Shown here piece after piece: positions 41,755 to 48,359 of a DNA stretch of 64,000 nucleotides (position 1 is its first letter; every line of letters begins with the position of its first letter). Position numbers and translations under genes: made by a program. The stretch lies in assembly GCA_934635385.1 (NCBI GenBank), contig CAKTZI010000014.1, forward strand, positions 1 to 64,000, read 5' to 3'. This DNA is from an uncultured Kiritimatiellota bacterium (GTDB lineage: Bacteria; Verrucomicrobiota; Kiritimatiellia; RFP12; UBA1067). The notes below the pieces were generated by a model. The model did not search any database and was not told where the DNA came from. It worked only from the letters and a program-made list of their open reading frames with translations.

Positions 41755-42621
41755 TCAGCGGAACCGCCCGGTGCGGATGCGGGTCTCGCCGTTGCCCTCG
41801 TGATGCCGCGCGCACAGCTCGTCGAACTCCTTGTCGGCGGCGGCGCGCGTCTGGTACTTGCCCTGGTCTTCCGTGAGCAGGTCGACGGACGCCAGGCGCG
41901 TCAGGTAGCCCTCGAACGCATCCGGGATCCGCAGCGGAAACCAGTTGCGCTCGTCCTCGGCGGGGGACTTGCCGCCCGCCGCGACGTCCGCCGCGCACTG
42001 GTAGCAGTCCTTCGTCTGCGTGAGGTAGGCGACGTCGCCCGCCTCGTAGGCCGCCGTCTGCGACCACTCGACGAAGCTCACGTTCGGGTGCTTCGGCACG
42101 AACCTGACGTAGACGCCCGTCGGCGCGGGCGCCTGGAGGATCACGCCCAGCTCGTTCATGCCGGCGACCTTCAGCGGCGTCGCCGTCGGGTTCAGCTTCG
42201 GATCGGCCTCGTAGGCGAAGCGCGTGAAGTCCACCGACGCGCCGTCCATCGCGACCGGCTCCCACGGCTGGTCGAAGGCGACGAACGCCACGACCTCGGC
42301 CATGTCCAGCCGCCGCCAGCCGCTTCCGTCGTCGGACGGCACGCCCGTGCCCGCCTCGGCCTCCAGCCGCCAGTAGGCGTCGCCGAACCAGCACTCCTGG
42401 CCCTTCGTCCAGCCGACGTTCCCGATCCAGTCCGGACGGTAGCGGCGGTACTCGACGCGCTGCATCAGGGGGAACTTCTCGGCCGCGAGGCGCCGCAGCC
42501 CGTCGCCGAGCGCGAGCGCGGCGAGCGCGCGCCAGTTCTCCGGCACGCCCATCGACGCGACCTGCCGCCCGGCGAGCCGCGCGGCGTTCTCAAGGATCGT
42601 CCCGAACTTGACGGTCTTCAT
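41755..42621 (-). CDS. Phage neck/tail-adaptor-like protein with a CBM5/12-like segment
   Basis: 288 residues. The N-terminal part (ENAARLAGRQVASMGVPENWRAL and on) resembles helical head-tail connector or tubular proteins, judged by style and place only. At about 185-235 is a small domain, AAYEAGDVAYLTQTKDCYQC then NWFPL, with the aromatic pattern of a chitin-binding type 3 (CBM5/12) module. The major capsid protein has a similar segment. It overlaps the lipoprotein gene's stop by 4 bases. The adaptor role is an inference. Confidence 0.55.
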   Translation of the reverse strand: MKTVKFGTILENAARLAGRQVASMGVPENWRALAALALGDGLRRLAAEKFPLMQRVEYRRYRPDWIGNVGWTKGQECWFGDAYWRLEAEAGTGVPSDDGSGWRRLDMAEVVAFVAFDQPWEPVAMDGASVDFTRFAYEADPKLNPTATPLKVAGMNELGVILQAPAPTGVYVRFVPKHPNVSFVEWSQTAAYEAGDVAYLTQTKDCYQCAADVAAGGKSPAEDERNWFPLRIPDAFEGYLTRLASVDLLTEDQGKYQTRAAADKEFDELCARHHEGNGETRIRTGRFR

Positions 42622-42830
42622 GGGTTCAGCACCTTCTCGAAGTCGTCCGCCGACAGCAGGTAGTAGCCGCCCGCGTTCGCGGACGCGGGGACGGCCGGCA
42701 CCGCCTCCCCCGCGTGGTAGTACATCTTTTCGCCGCCGCCGATCAGCACCGGCTCACTGCGCGCCAAGCTTCCGCAGCCGCTGACGCAGAGCCACGATGC
42801 GACTGATGTTGCCGCCAGAATGGATTTCAT
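42618..42830 (-). CDS. Outer-membrane spanin-like lipoprotein (Rz1 type)
   Basis: 70 residues. It has a lipoprotein signal peptide with the lipobox ending VSGC (about residue 19), followed by a short periplasmic tail with several Pro and Tyr. The first 77 bases lie inside the end of the membrane-anchored coiled-coil gene, in another frame. Two-component spanins that fuse inner and outer membranes at lysis have exactly this overlapping layout (lambda Rz/Rz1). The match is structural and positional, since spanins share little sequence. Confidence 0.6.
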   Translation of the reverse strand: MKSILAATSVASWLCVSGCGSLARSEPVLIGGGEKMYYHAGEAVPAVPASANAGGYYLLSADDFEKVLNP

Positions 42831-42972
42831 CGTTGAGTTCCTTCTTCAGTCTCTCGATTTCGGATTTCCGCGCCGCGTCGTCCACGCGCCCCGCCACCTT
42901 TGCCGCCGCGACGACGAGGGTGACGAGGATCGCGAGGACGAGCGCGAGGCCCATGACGGTCGCCCAACTCAC
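42754..42972 (-). CDS. Inner-membrane spanin-like protein (Rz type)
   Basis: 72 residues from a GTG at 42972 that overlaps the upstream stop as GTGA. It has one N-terminal membrane helix (MGLALVLAILVTLVVAAA), then a charged coiled coil (KSEIERLKKELND and following) predicted to lie in the periplasm. Partnered out of frame with the lipoprotein gene, it fits the i-spanin role. It is shorter than lambda Rz. The alternative is a small membrane protein unrelated to lysis. Confidence 0.55.
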   Translation of the reverse strand: MSWATVMGLALVLAILVTLVVAAAKVAGRVDDAARKSEIERLKKELNDEIHSGGNISRIVALRQRLRKLGAQ

Positions 42973-43316
42973 GCATCGGCCTCCGCCGTCGTGCCGGACG
43001 CCTCGGACGCGCCGCCCCTGCCCGCCGCCTTGTCGGCGAGGTAGTTGAGCGCGAGCTTCGGATCGAGGCCCGCCGCGAGCGCCTTGCCGAGTTCGGCCTC
43101 CTCCTCGGCCGTGAGCGTGTCGTCCTCGTAGACGCGATCGAGCACGGCGGTCACGTTCTTCAGGTAGCGGTTGGCGCGCTTGAAGTCCTCCCAGCGGTCG
43201 GACTTGCGGGCGCGGGCCATGAGGCGCGCGGCGACCTTGCCGGCGAGCGTCGCGACGGTTTCCGCCGTGACGAGCTTCGCGAGCGCGGCGATTGCGATTT
43301 CGGTGAGCTTCTTCAT
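42969..43316 (-). CDS. Small helical phage protein near the lysis genes
   Basis: 115 residues, Ala/Lys/Arg-rich and helical. A weakly amphipathic N-terminus (LTEIAIAALAKLVTAETVATL) is followed by a charged middle (WEDFKRANRYLKNVTAVLDR) and a low-complexity tail. It lacks a strong membrane helix and any lysozyme or amidase motif. Its stop overlaps the i-spanin GTG, so it belongs to the lysis transcript. Function unknown. Confidence 0.55.
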   Translation of the reverse strand: MKKLTEIAIAALAKLVTAETVATLAGKVAARLMARARKSDRWEDFKRANRYLKNVTAVLDRVYEDDTLTAEEEAELGKALAAGLDPKLALNYLADKAAGRGGASEASGTTAEADA

Positions 43317-43354
43317 CTTCTGTTTTCTCCTTTTCCTGTTTCTTGTTTTGTGTC

Positions 43355-43452
43355 AACCACGGATTTCACGGATTGATACGGATTTGCCTCACGCAGAGCC
43401 GCAGAGGCGTGTGCCTCTTAGGTAGCACCGCGCTCCGTGGCTCCGTGTGAGA
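43355..43452. repeat. Host-type dispersed repeats between prophage lysis genes
   Basis: The 274-base gap 43317-43590 has no gene. It contains a CACGGATTTCACGGATT-type tract (43355-43385) and an inverted pair of CGCAGAG/CTCCGTGGCTCCGTG words (43389-43452). The latter belongs to the same family as 9514-9619 and the in-gene repeats. The rest of the gap is GC-rich without clear structure. Confidence 0.65.
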
Positions 43453-43590
43453 AATTCAAGGCGGGTCTGTGACGCCCAACGCGGAGGGGACGGAGCGTGG
43501 GAGACGCGGAGGAAACGCGACGACTGCCAAAGGCCGCGCCTCCCTCTCTCCGCGCCCCCGCGCCAAGCGCCACAGATCCTGGGTAAAGTC

Positions 43591-43863
43591 TCATCGCGTC
43601 ACCCCCTGCGCGGCGGTGGTGACGGCGTTGAAGCCGTGGTCGCCGAGCGCGCCGTAAAGCAGTCCCAGCATGCCGAGGATCGCGATGAGGACGACCGTCC
43701 AGACGAGCGTCTTCAGGAACGTCTTGGCGGTGTCGTTGTTCTCCTTGCACGCGGCGAAGAGCGTCTCGATCTGCACGTCGGTCTTCGCGTGATACTCCTT
43801 GACGGAATCCTCCAGTGCGTCCACGCGGTTGCGCAGGGTGCTGAAATGCTCGCGGTCGCACAT
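43591..43863 (-). CDS. Holin candidate with coiled coil and C-terminal membrane helix (XhlA-like layout)
   Basis: 90 residues from the ATG at 43863. Residues 1-48 are charged and helical (LRNRVDALEDSVKEY), and 50-73 form one strong membrane helix (LKTLVWTVVLIAILGMLGLLYG). This matches the layout of XhlA-type phage lysis proteins. The gene ends just before the repeat-filled gap and starts 2 bases after the upstream stop. No endolysin gene was recognised nearby, so the lysis role rests on layout and neighbours. Confidence 0.5.
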   Translation of the reverse strand: MCDREHFSTLRNRVDALEDSVKEYHAKTDVQIETLFAACKENNDTAKTFLKTLVWTVVLIAILGMLGLLYGALGDHGFNAVTTAAQGVTR

Positions 43864-43865
43864 GG

Positions 43866-44075
43866 CTACTCGCCCTCCTTCCGCTCGGCGGCGGTGTACC
43901 AGCCGGCGGCGTTCGTCCACACGTTGTGGTCGTAGTCGTACCACATGAGCCCGCCGTGGTCGCGGGGCGATTCGGCCCGCTTGAGGGACAAGTCCCAGGC
44001 GAAGATCGTCACCTTGATACCGAGGGCAATCCCAAACACGAACGCCACAACAACATCGAAGGCATGCCAGCTCAT
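43866..44075 (-). CDS. Small membrane protein, second holin candidate
   Basis: 69 residues from the ATG at 44075 with a GGAGGGG ribosome site. One N-terminal membrane helix (VVVAFVFGIALGIKVTIFAW) is followed by a polar tail with aromatic residues (MWYDYDHNVWTNAAGWY). The start overlaps the upstream stop by 4 bases. No family recognised. Confidence 0.55.
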   Translation of the reverse strand: MSWHAFDVVVAFVFGIALGIKVTIFAWDLSLKRAESPRDHGGLMWYDYDHNVWTNAAGWYTAAERKEGE

Positions 44076-44500
44076 TTCGACCCCTCCCTCTTCCGTCTCG
44101 CATTGGCGCGTTTCGCCTCCCGCGCCGTCTGGCGGCGGTCGAACCTGCGCAGGACCTTCGAGCCGTCCTGCCACTCCACGAGGACGTCGCCCGTCCTGAA
44201 GTCGATGTCCACGCGCGTGACGGCGTTCGACGGCTGGCCAAGCGTCCAGAACGCCTCCGCCGCGCGGTTGAGCCTGCGCCGCCGCGCCTCGTACCGCCGC
44301 GCCTCGCGCGTCGCCTCGTCCACCTTCAGGGCGCTGCGCATCGTCCGCGTCCGCTCGCGGCGCGTCGGCGGCTTCCGCGACAGGTCGTCGCGCGGCCCGA
44401 ACATGGACGTGCCCGAAGCCGCGGCCGCGGCCGTGTCCGCGATGGCGGGCGGTGCGCCCCACGCGAGCGAGGCGGCGAGGAGAAGTGCCGTGCAGGTCAT
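44072..44500 (-). CDS. Small secreted basic protein in the prophage
   Basis: 142 residues from the ATG at 44500. It has a signal peptide (about 1-21, LLLAASLAWGAPPAIA), then a strongly basic, arginine-rich helical region (about 50-95) and a short beta segment (VDIDFRTGDVLVEWQDGSKVL). No motif recognised. It is bounded by ATGA overlaps on both sides, part of a five-gene block of exported proteins between the tail-fibre and lysis genes. Confidence 0.6.
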   Translation of the reverse strand: MTCTALLLAASLAWGAPPAIADTAAAAASGTSMFGPRDDLSRKPPTRRERTRTMRSALKVDEATREARRYEARRRRLNRAAEAFWTLGQPSNAVTRVDIDFRTGDVLVEWQDGSKVLRRFDRRQTAREAKRANARRKREGSK

Positions 44501-44925
44501 TGCGCCTCCTCCTTCCCGTCGATCCTGTCGAGGATCGCCTGGTAGATCTCGCGGGCCGTCCAGCTCGCGGTCTTGTCGCGCCGCGCCTCCACGAACGCCC
44601 GGAACGTCTCGATGCGGTTGGTCGCCTCCGCGTGCTCGTCTCGCCACCTCTGCGCCTCGGTACGCAGGGCCTCCAGCCGCTCCGCGAACGTGTTTGTCTG
44701 GACGGCTCCGACCACGCGGCGCGGCAGGTTCGTCTGCGCCCACTCGTACGGGCCGCGCCGCCACGTCTCGACGACGTTCGTCCGCCCGCCGACGACGACC
44801 GTGGCGCGGCTCACGCACCGGGGCCGCGTCGCGAGGTTGTGCAGGTACTGGCGTTCGGTGTCCATGAGCCCGAACGCGGCCGATGCCGCCATGAGGCAGG
44901 CCGACAGGGTTGCGATGGTCTTCAT
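44497..44925 (-). CDS. Small secreted coiled-coil protein in the prophage
   Basis: 142 residues from the ATG at 44925. It has a signal peptide (about 1-18), a beta-rich segment (CVSRATVVVGGRTNVVETWRRG) and a C-terminal helix with coiled-coil character (RLEALRTEAQRWRDEHAEATNRIETF). Family unknown. It overlaps both neighbours by 4 bases. The TNV/TNAV phrase style resembles that of the other exported proteins in this block. Confidence 0.6.
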   Translation of the reverse strand: MKTIATLSACLMAASAAFGLMDTERQYLHNLATRPRCVSRATVVVGGRTNVVETWRRGPYEWAQTNLPRRVVGAVQTNTFAERLEALRTEAQRWRDEHAEATNRIETFRAFVEARRDKTASWTAREIYQAILDRIDGKEEAQ

Positions 44926-45716
44926 TCCGTAGTGTCCTCCGTGATGCTTTCCGCGCCCTTGTAGACGCCGTTGTCGAAGTAGATGCGCTCCGCCCCGTTC
45001 GTGACGTAGCCCGTGAGCGTCTTGCGCCCGTCCACGAAGACGGTCGCCCCCGCGAAGTCGAAGCCGCTCGCCGGATGCCCCAGCGCGGGATGCCGGTTCG
45101 GGCGCGCGGGATAGCCCCGCGCCCAGGCCGGGCGGGCGAACGTGCAGACGTTGCACCCGTGCCACGCGACGCCCTGCGCGTCCGTGACGGTGACGCCGTT
45201 CGTCGAGTAGTCCTGCCACGCGCCCTCGACGAAGACGGTCTGCCGTCCGTTGCGGTAGCGCCTCTGGACCTTCGGCGGCACCTCCAGCGCGTGGCTGAAG
45301 TAGTACCGCACCGTGTCGTTCGTGCCGTCGCTCGTCTCGTGCGGCGCGTAGGCGTAGAAGTTCGCGCGCGACGGGCCGGGCTTCATCGAGAGGCGAAGCG
45401 CGATGCCGCGCTCAGGAATCTGGTTTGTCTTGCTGACGAGCGTCTGCAGCGCGTTCGTCAGCCCGGCGTGCGCGGCATCGAGCGTCTGGCCGACGCCGTG
45501 GATGCGGTTGCTCCGCCCCGCCTCGTCGGCGAAGGGGACCAGCCGCCCGCTCGGATCGACCGCATCCCCGTCGGGGGAGACCTGCACGTACTGGCGGCTC
45601 CACCCCCTGACGCGGCGGATCCCGCTGACGACGTTCGTCACGCCCGGCGCGGCGGACTCTTCCGCTCGGACGGCGAAAGCCGCGAGCAGCGACAGCAGAA
45701 GGGCCATGCGCGTCAT
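44922..45716 (-). CDS. Secreted protein of unknown function in the prophage
   Basis: 264 residues from the ATG at 45716, with a clean signal peptide (about 1-18). The body is beta-rich with a CNVC pair at about 187-190 and the phrases GVTNVVSGIRRVRG and ATVFVDGRKTLTGYVTNG. No catalytic motif found. Its overlaps with both neighbours indicate translation as part of the late phage transcript, yet a signal peptide is odd for a virion protein. It might act in the host envelope. Confidence 0.6.
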   Translation of the reverse strand: MTRMALLLSLLAAFAVRAEESAAPGVTNVVSGIRRVRGWSRQYVQVSPDGDAVDPSGRLVPFADEAGRSNRIHGVGQTLDAAHAGLTNALQTLVSKTNQIPERGIALRLSMKPGPSRANFYAYAPHETSDGTNDTVRYYFSHALEVPPKVQRRYRNGRQTVFVEGAWQDYSTNGVTVTDAQGVAWHGCNVCTFARPAWARGYPARPNRHPALGHPASGFDFAGATVFVDGRKTLTGYVTNGAERIYFDNGVYKGAESITEDTTE

Positions 45717-46231
45717 TCGCCGCCTCCGTACAGAAGCTCCCTGACCTCCGCATCCGTGAACTCGACGGCGTTCGTCGGGCTGACGACGACCTGCCAGTCG
45801 GTGTCGCGGTTGACGAAGAAGCCGGTGACGCTGGCGTTCGTGATGCCGTAGCCCTCGGCGGCGAGATTCCACTTCGGGCTGTCCGCGTCGCGCCAGTAGA
45901 CGCGCACGAGCTGGTTCGAGAGGATCTCTGTCCCCTCGTCCGACTCCCACGCCAGGTCGACCCTGCCGGGCGTCTCCATCGGCTCGCCCAGCGTGATGCC
46001 CTTGACCTGCGGCGTGACCGGGTCGGGCTTGCCGCCGCCGTAGACGAACAGCGCGAGCGCGAGGGGCGCGAGGACGCACGCCTGCACGGGATGGCGGCGG
46101 ACGAGCCTTGCGACGGACGAGATCCGCCTGCGGAACCCGAAGAGCGCCGCGCCGAGCGCGAGGGCCAGCAGGGCGGACGCGCAGGCGTACGCCAGCAGCC
46201 ACTGGAATGCCTTGATCGCCTCAGCCATCAT
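45713..46231 (-). CDS. Membrane-anchored protein of unknown function in the prophage
   Basis: 172 residues from the ATG at 46231, which overlaps the upstream stop as ATGA. Two hydrophobic helices (about 8-30 and 50-66) are followed by an extracytoplasmic beta-sandwich-like domain (about 75-165, GRVDLAWESDEGTEIL and on) with a fibronectin-III-like pattern. No motif recognised. Member of the exported-protein block. Confidence 0.55.
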   Translation of the reverse strand: MMAEAIKAFQWLLAYACASALLALALGAALFGFRRRISSVARLVRRHPVQACVLAPLALALFVYGGGKPDPVTPQVKGITLGEPMETPGRVDLAWESDEGTEILSNQLVRVYWRDADSPKWNLAAEGYGITNASVTGFFVNRDTDWQVVVSPTNAVEFTDAEVRELLYGGGE

Positions 46232-47496
46232 TCCCCTCCTTCCTGCGTCCCGGCCGGCTCGACGGCGAGACCGCCCCTGAACTCGACCTGCCCGCCGCCG
46301 GACAGCGTGACCGTTCCCGTCAGCCCGCCCGACAGCCCGCCGACGACGTCCAGCACCGATCCGTCGCCGACCTGCGCCGTGATCTCCGTGAACACGCGGA
46401 TGAACGCAGCCGAGTAGGTCTTCGGGATGTCCACGGACATCCTGTAGCAGTAGGCGAAGGTGTCGCCGCCCACGGTGAACTCGTGCTCCTGGGCTTCCGG
46501 CGTCCCGCACGTCACCTCGCCCCAGTCGATCTCGGACGAGAGCGAGTCCCTGAACTGCGCGACCGGGTTGAGGCTGCCGATGTTCTCGGTGAATCCGAAG
46601 TAGACCCACGAGCGGTCGCACGCCACGCCGTCCACCGTCACGGTCGCCTGCTTCGCCCTGAAGTCGTAGATGCGGCAGAGGCAGTTCGTCGAGATCGCGA
46701 CGGCGTCGCCGAGCGAGTAGATGAAGTCGTCCTCGTAGACGACGACCTCGTTCCCGATGATCGACGCGGTGAGGTCGTCGATCGCGGCCACGGCCTTGGC
46801 CGTCTCGTTCGAGAGGGCCGACGCGGAGGCCTCGGCGGCGGCGATGCGGACCTCGTTCGACTCCGCCTGCCCTCGCGTGGCCAGCACGCCGGGCGGATCG
46901 ACGTTCCCCTTCTGGTCCACCATGACGTACCGCCGCGCCGCGTCCGTCTCCTCGCCGGATGGCGTGACGACGACCTCATCCTGCGCGTCGCCGTCATACG
47001 GCTCCGGCTCGACGGACACCGAGTAGAATCCGCCCAGATCGGAGGGGGCGTAGCCGACCACGTATCCGTGCCAGCCGTGCGTGTAGTTCGACACGCCCAC
47101 CCGGCTGCCCGTGCCGAGGTAGACGCAATCGTCCTGGCGTTCGAGCCGCGACCTGACGCCGCCAGACGTCACGTGCTGAATGAACGGATGCCATCCCCTC
47201 CAGTCGAAGTTGCACGAGAAGTCGACGAGGACGCGCGTGTGGGCGACGCCGTTGACGTTCGTGAAGTTCGCCGTCGGCGTGATCCCGTCGGCCGCAATCG
47301 CCGCACCGTCCGGGAAGGCCATCAGCGCCGCCACGGGCCGGGCGGAGACGACCTCCCCGTCCAGAACCTCGCACCTCGCGCCGTCCAGCCCGAACACGTA
47401 CCTCGACTCGACCGCCGAAGTGAAGAAGCCGTCCGTCCGTGCGTTCGCGCACGGCGCAAAGGCAGCCGCAAGAAACAGAAATGCAATCGTCCTCAT
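46228..47496 (-). CDS. Secreted phage-encoded appendage-like protein
   Basis: 422 residues from the ATG at 47496 with a signal peptide (about 1-19). Several beta-rich domains follow. The middle has a helical segment (SNEVRIAAAEASASALSNETAK) like the coiled-coil linkers of trimeric fibres. The end has a GSVLDVVGGLSGGLTGTVTL beta segment. No enzyme motif. It lies between the tail-fibre-like gene and the membrane protein, with 4-base overlaps on each side. It might be an exported adhesin or a virion protein with a signal-like N-terminus. Confidence 0.6.
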   Translation of the reverse strand: MRTIAFLFLAAAFAPCANARTDGFFTSAVESRYVFGLDGARCEVLDGEVVSARPVAALMAFPDGAAIAADGITPTANFTNVNGVAHTRVLVDFSCNFDWRGWHPFIQHVTSGGVRSRLERQDDCVYLGTGSRVGVSNYTHGWHGYVVGYAPSDLGGFYSVSVEPEPYDGDAQDEVVVTPSGEETDAARRYVMVDQKGNVDPPGVLATRGQAESNEVRIAAAEASASALSNETAKAVAAIDDLTASIIGNEVVVYEDDFIYSLGDAVAISTNCLCRIYDFRAKQATVTVDGVACDRSWVYFGFTENIGSLNPVAQFRDSLSSEIDWGEVTCGTPEAQEHEFTVGGDTFAYCYRMSVDIPKTYSAAFIRVFTEITAQVGDGSVLDVVGGLSGGLTGTVTLSGGGQVEFRGGLAVEPAGTQEGGE

Positions 47497-48128
47497 GGAG
47501 CAACCCCCGTCATGTTCACGTTCGTGTAGCACCTCTCGTAGAAGGCGCCCCCGTCGGCCTCCTTGCGCCACGTCACCTGGAGCGTCGGGTCGTAGGTCAG
47601 GTTGAACAGCGAGCTGTTCAGCACCGTCCTGACGAGGTTCGTCGCGATGGTCTCGGGCGCGACGATCCTCCCGGCGAGCGCGTTCGTGGCGGACGCGATC
47701 TCGCCACGTAGGGCTTTCGCAACCGCGTTCGTCGCCGCCGCGACTTCCGCCGCCGTGGCGAGGCCGTTTGTGACGGACTTCGTGACATAACCCTTCGCGT
47801 CCGCCTGCGCCTTGGTGTACGCGCCGACCTGCGCGGCGGTGACGCCGTGCGGGTTGTTCTTCGCCGCCGTGTGCGTCGAGAGCGACGAGGACAGCGAGGA
47901 CAGCGACGACGCATGGGACGCGAGCGCCTCTGGCACGCCGTTCGTCGCCGCGCCGATCTCGCCGCGCAGGGTTTTCGCCACCGCGTTCGTCGCGGCGTCC
48001 ACCTGCGCCGTCGTGGCCAGCCCGTCGAACGTCACGTTCGTGACGACCGGCGAGTCGTTCCAAATCTCCTCCAGCGGCGCGGTCAGCGCCGACGCGGCGA
48101 TCACCGCCGCTAATGCCAGCATGCTCAT
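47493..48128 (-). CDS. Tail-fibre-like protein with NNPHGVTAAQVGAYT motif
   Basis: 211 residues from the ATG at 48128. The motif NNPHGVTAAQVGAYTKAQAD is a hallmark of phage tail-fibre collar or shaft repeats. It lies between two copies of an ATNAVAK-LRGEI-ATN segment, which suggests a trimeric coiled-coil shaft. An Ala-rich hydrophobic start (about 1-17) looks like a signal peptide. Starts overlap neighbours by 4 bases. It probably forms part of a receptor-binding fibre. Confidence 0.7.
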   Translation of the reverse strand: MSMLALAAVIAASALTAPLEEIWNDSPVVTNVTFDGLATTAQVDAATNAVAKTLRGEIGAATNGVPEALASHASSLSSLSSSLSTHTAAKNNPHGVTAAQVGAYTKAQADAKGYVTKSVTNGLATAAEVAAATNAVAKALRGEIASATNALAGRIVAPETIATNLVRTVLNSSLFNLTYDPTLQVTWRKEADGGAFYERCYTNVNMTGVAP

Positions 48129-48349
48129 TTGTCTCCCTTTCCCGAAAGCGTCTTGACGATTTCGTTCACCTTGTCCTTCACGTCCTTCTGCGTGTAGCGC
48201 GCCCCGATCTCCGCGACGCCTTCGAAGTCGGGCTTCCCCTCGATGTCCGACCACCTCACGACCGCGACCTGCTCCGCCGCCGTGCCTGGCTTCGCCAGCA
48301 CACGCCCGCCCGGATAGAACTCGCCCGAATCTCTCCTCGTGTCCGCCAT
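48125..48349 (-). CDS. Small phage protein with fibre-like motif
   Basis: 74 residues. The segment VRWSDIEGKPDFEGVAEIGARYTQKDVKDKV resembles tail-fibre linker sequences, in which W-SDI--KP repeats precede fibre collars. It is followed directly by the tail-fibre-like gene with a 4-base overlap and may be a fibre base or a separate small virion protein. Confidence 0.55.
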   Translation of the reverse strand: MADTRRDSGEFYPGGRVLAKPGTAAEQVAVVRWSDIEGKPDFEGVAEIGARYTQKDVKDKVNEIVKTLSGKGDK

Positions 48350-48359
48350 GCCGCCCTCC

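Noticed and set aside
44072..48128. Diversity-generating retroelement or reverse transcriptase near the fibre genes
   Set aside because: No reverse-transcriptase motif and no template/variable repeat pair was seen.
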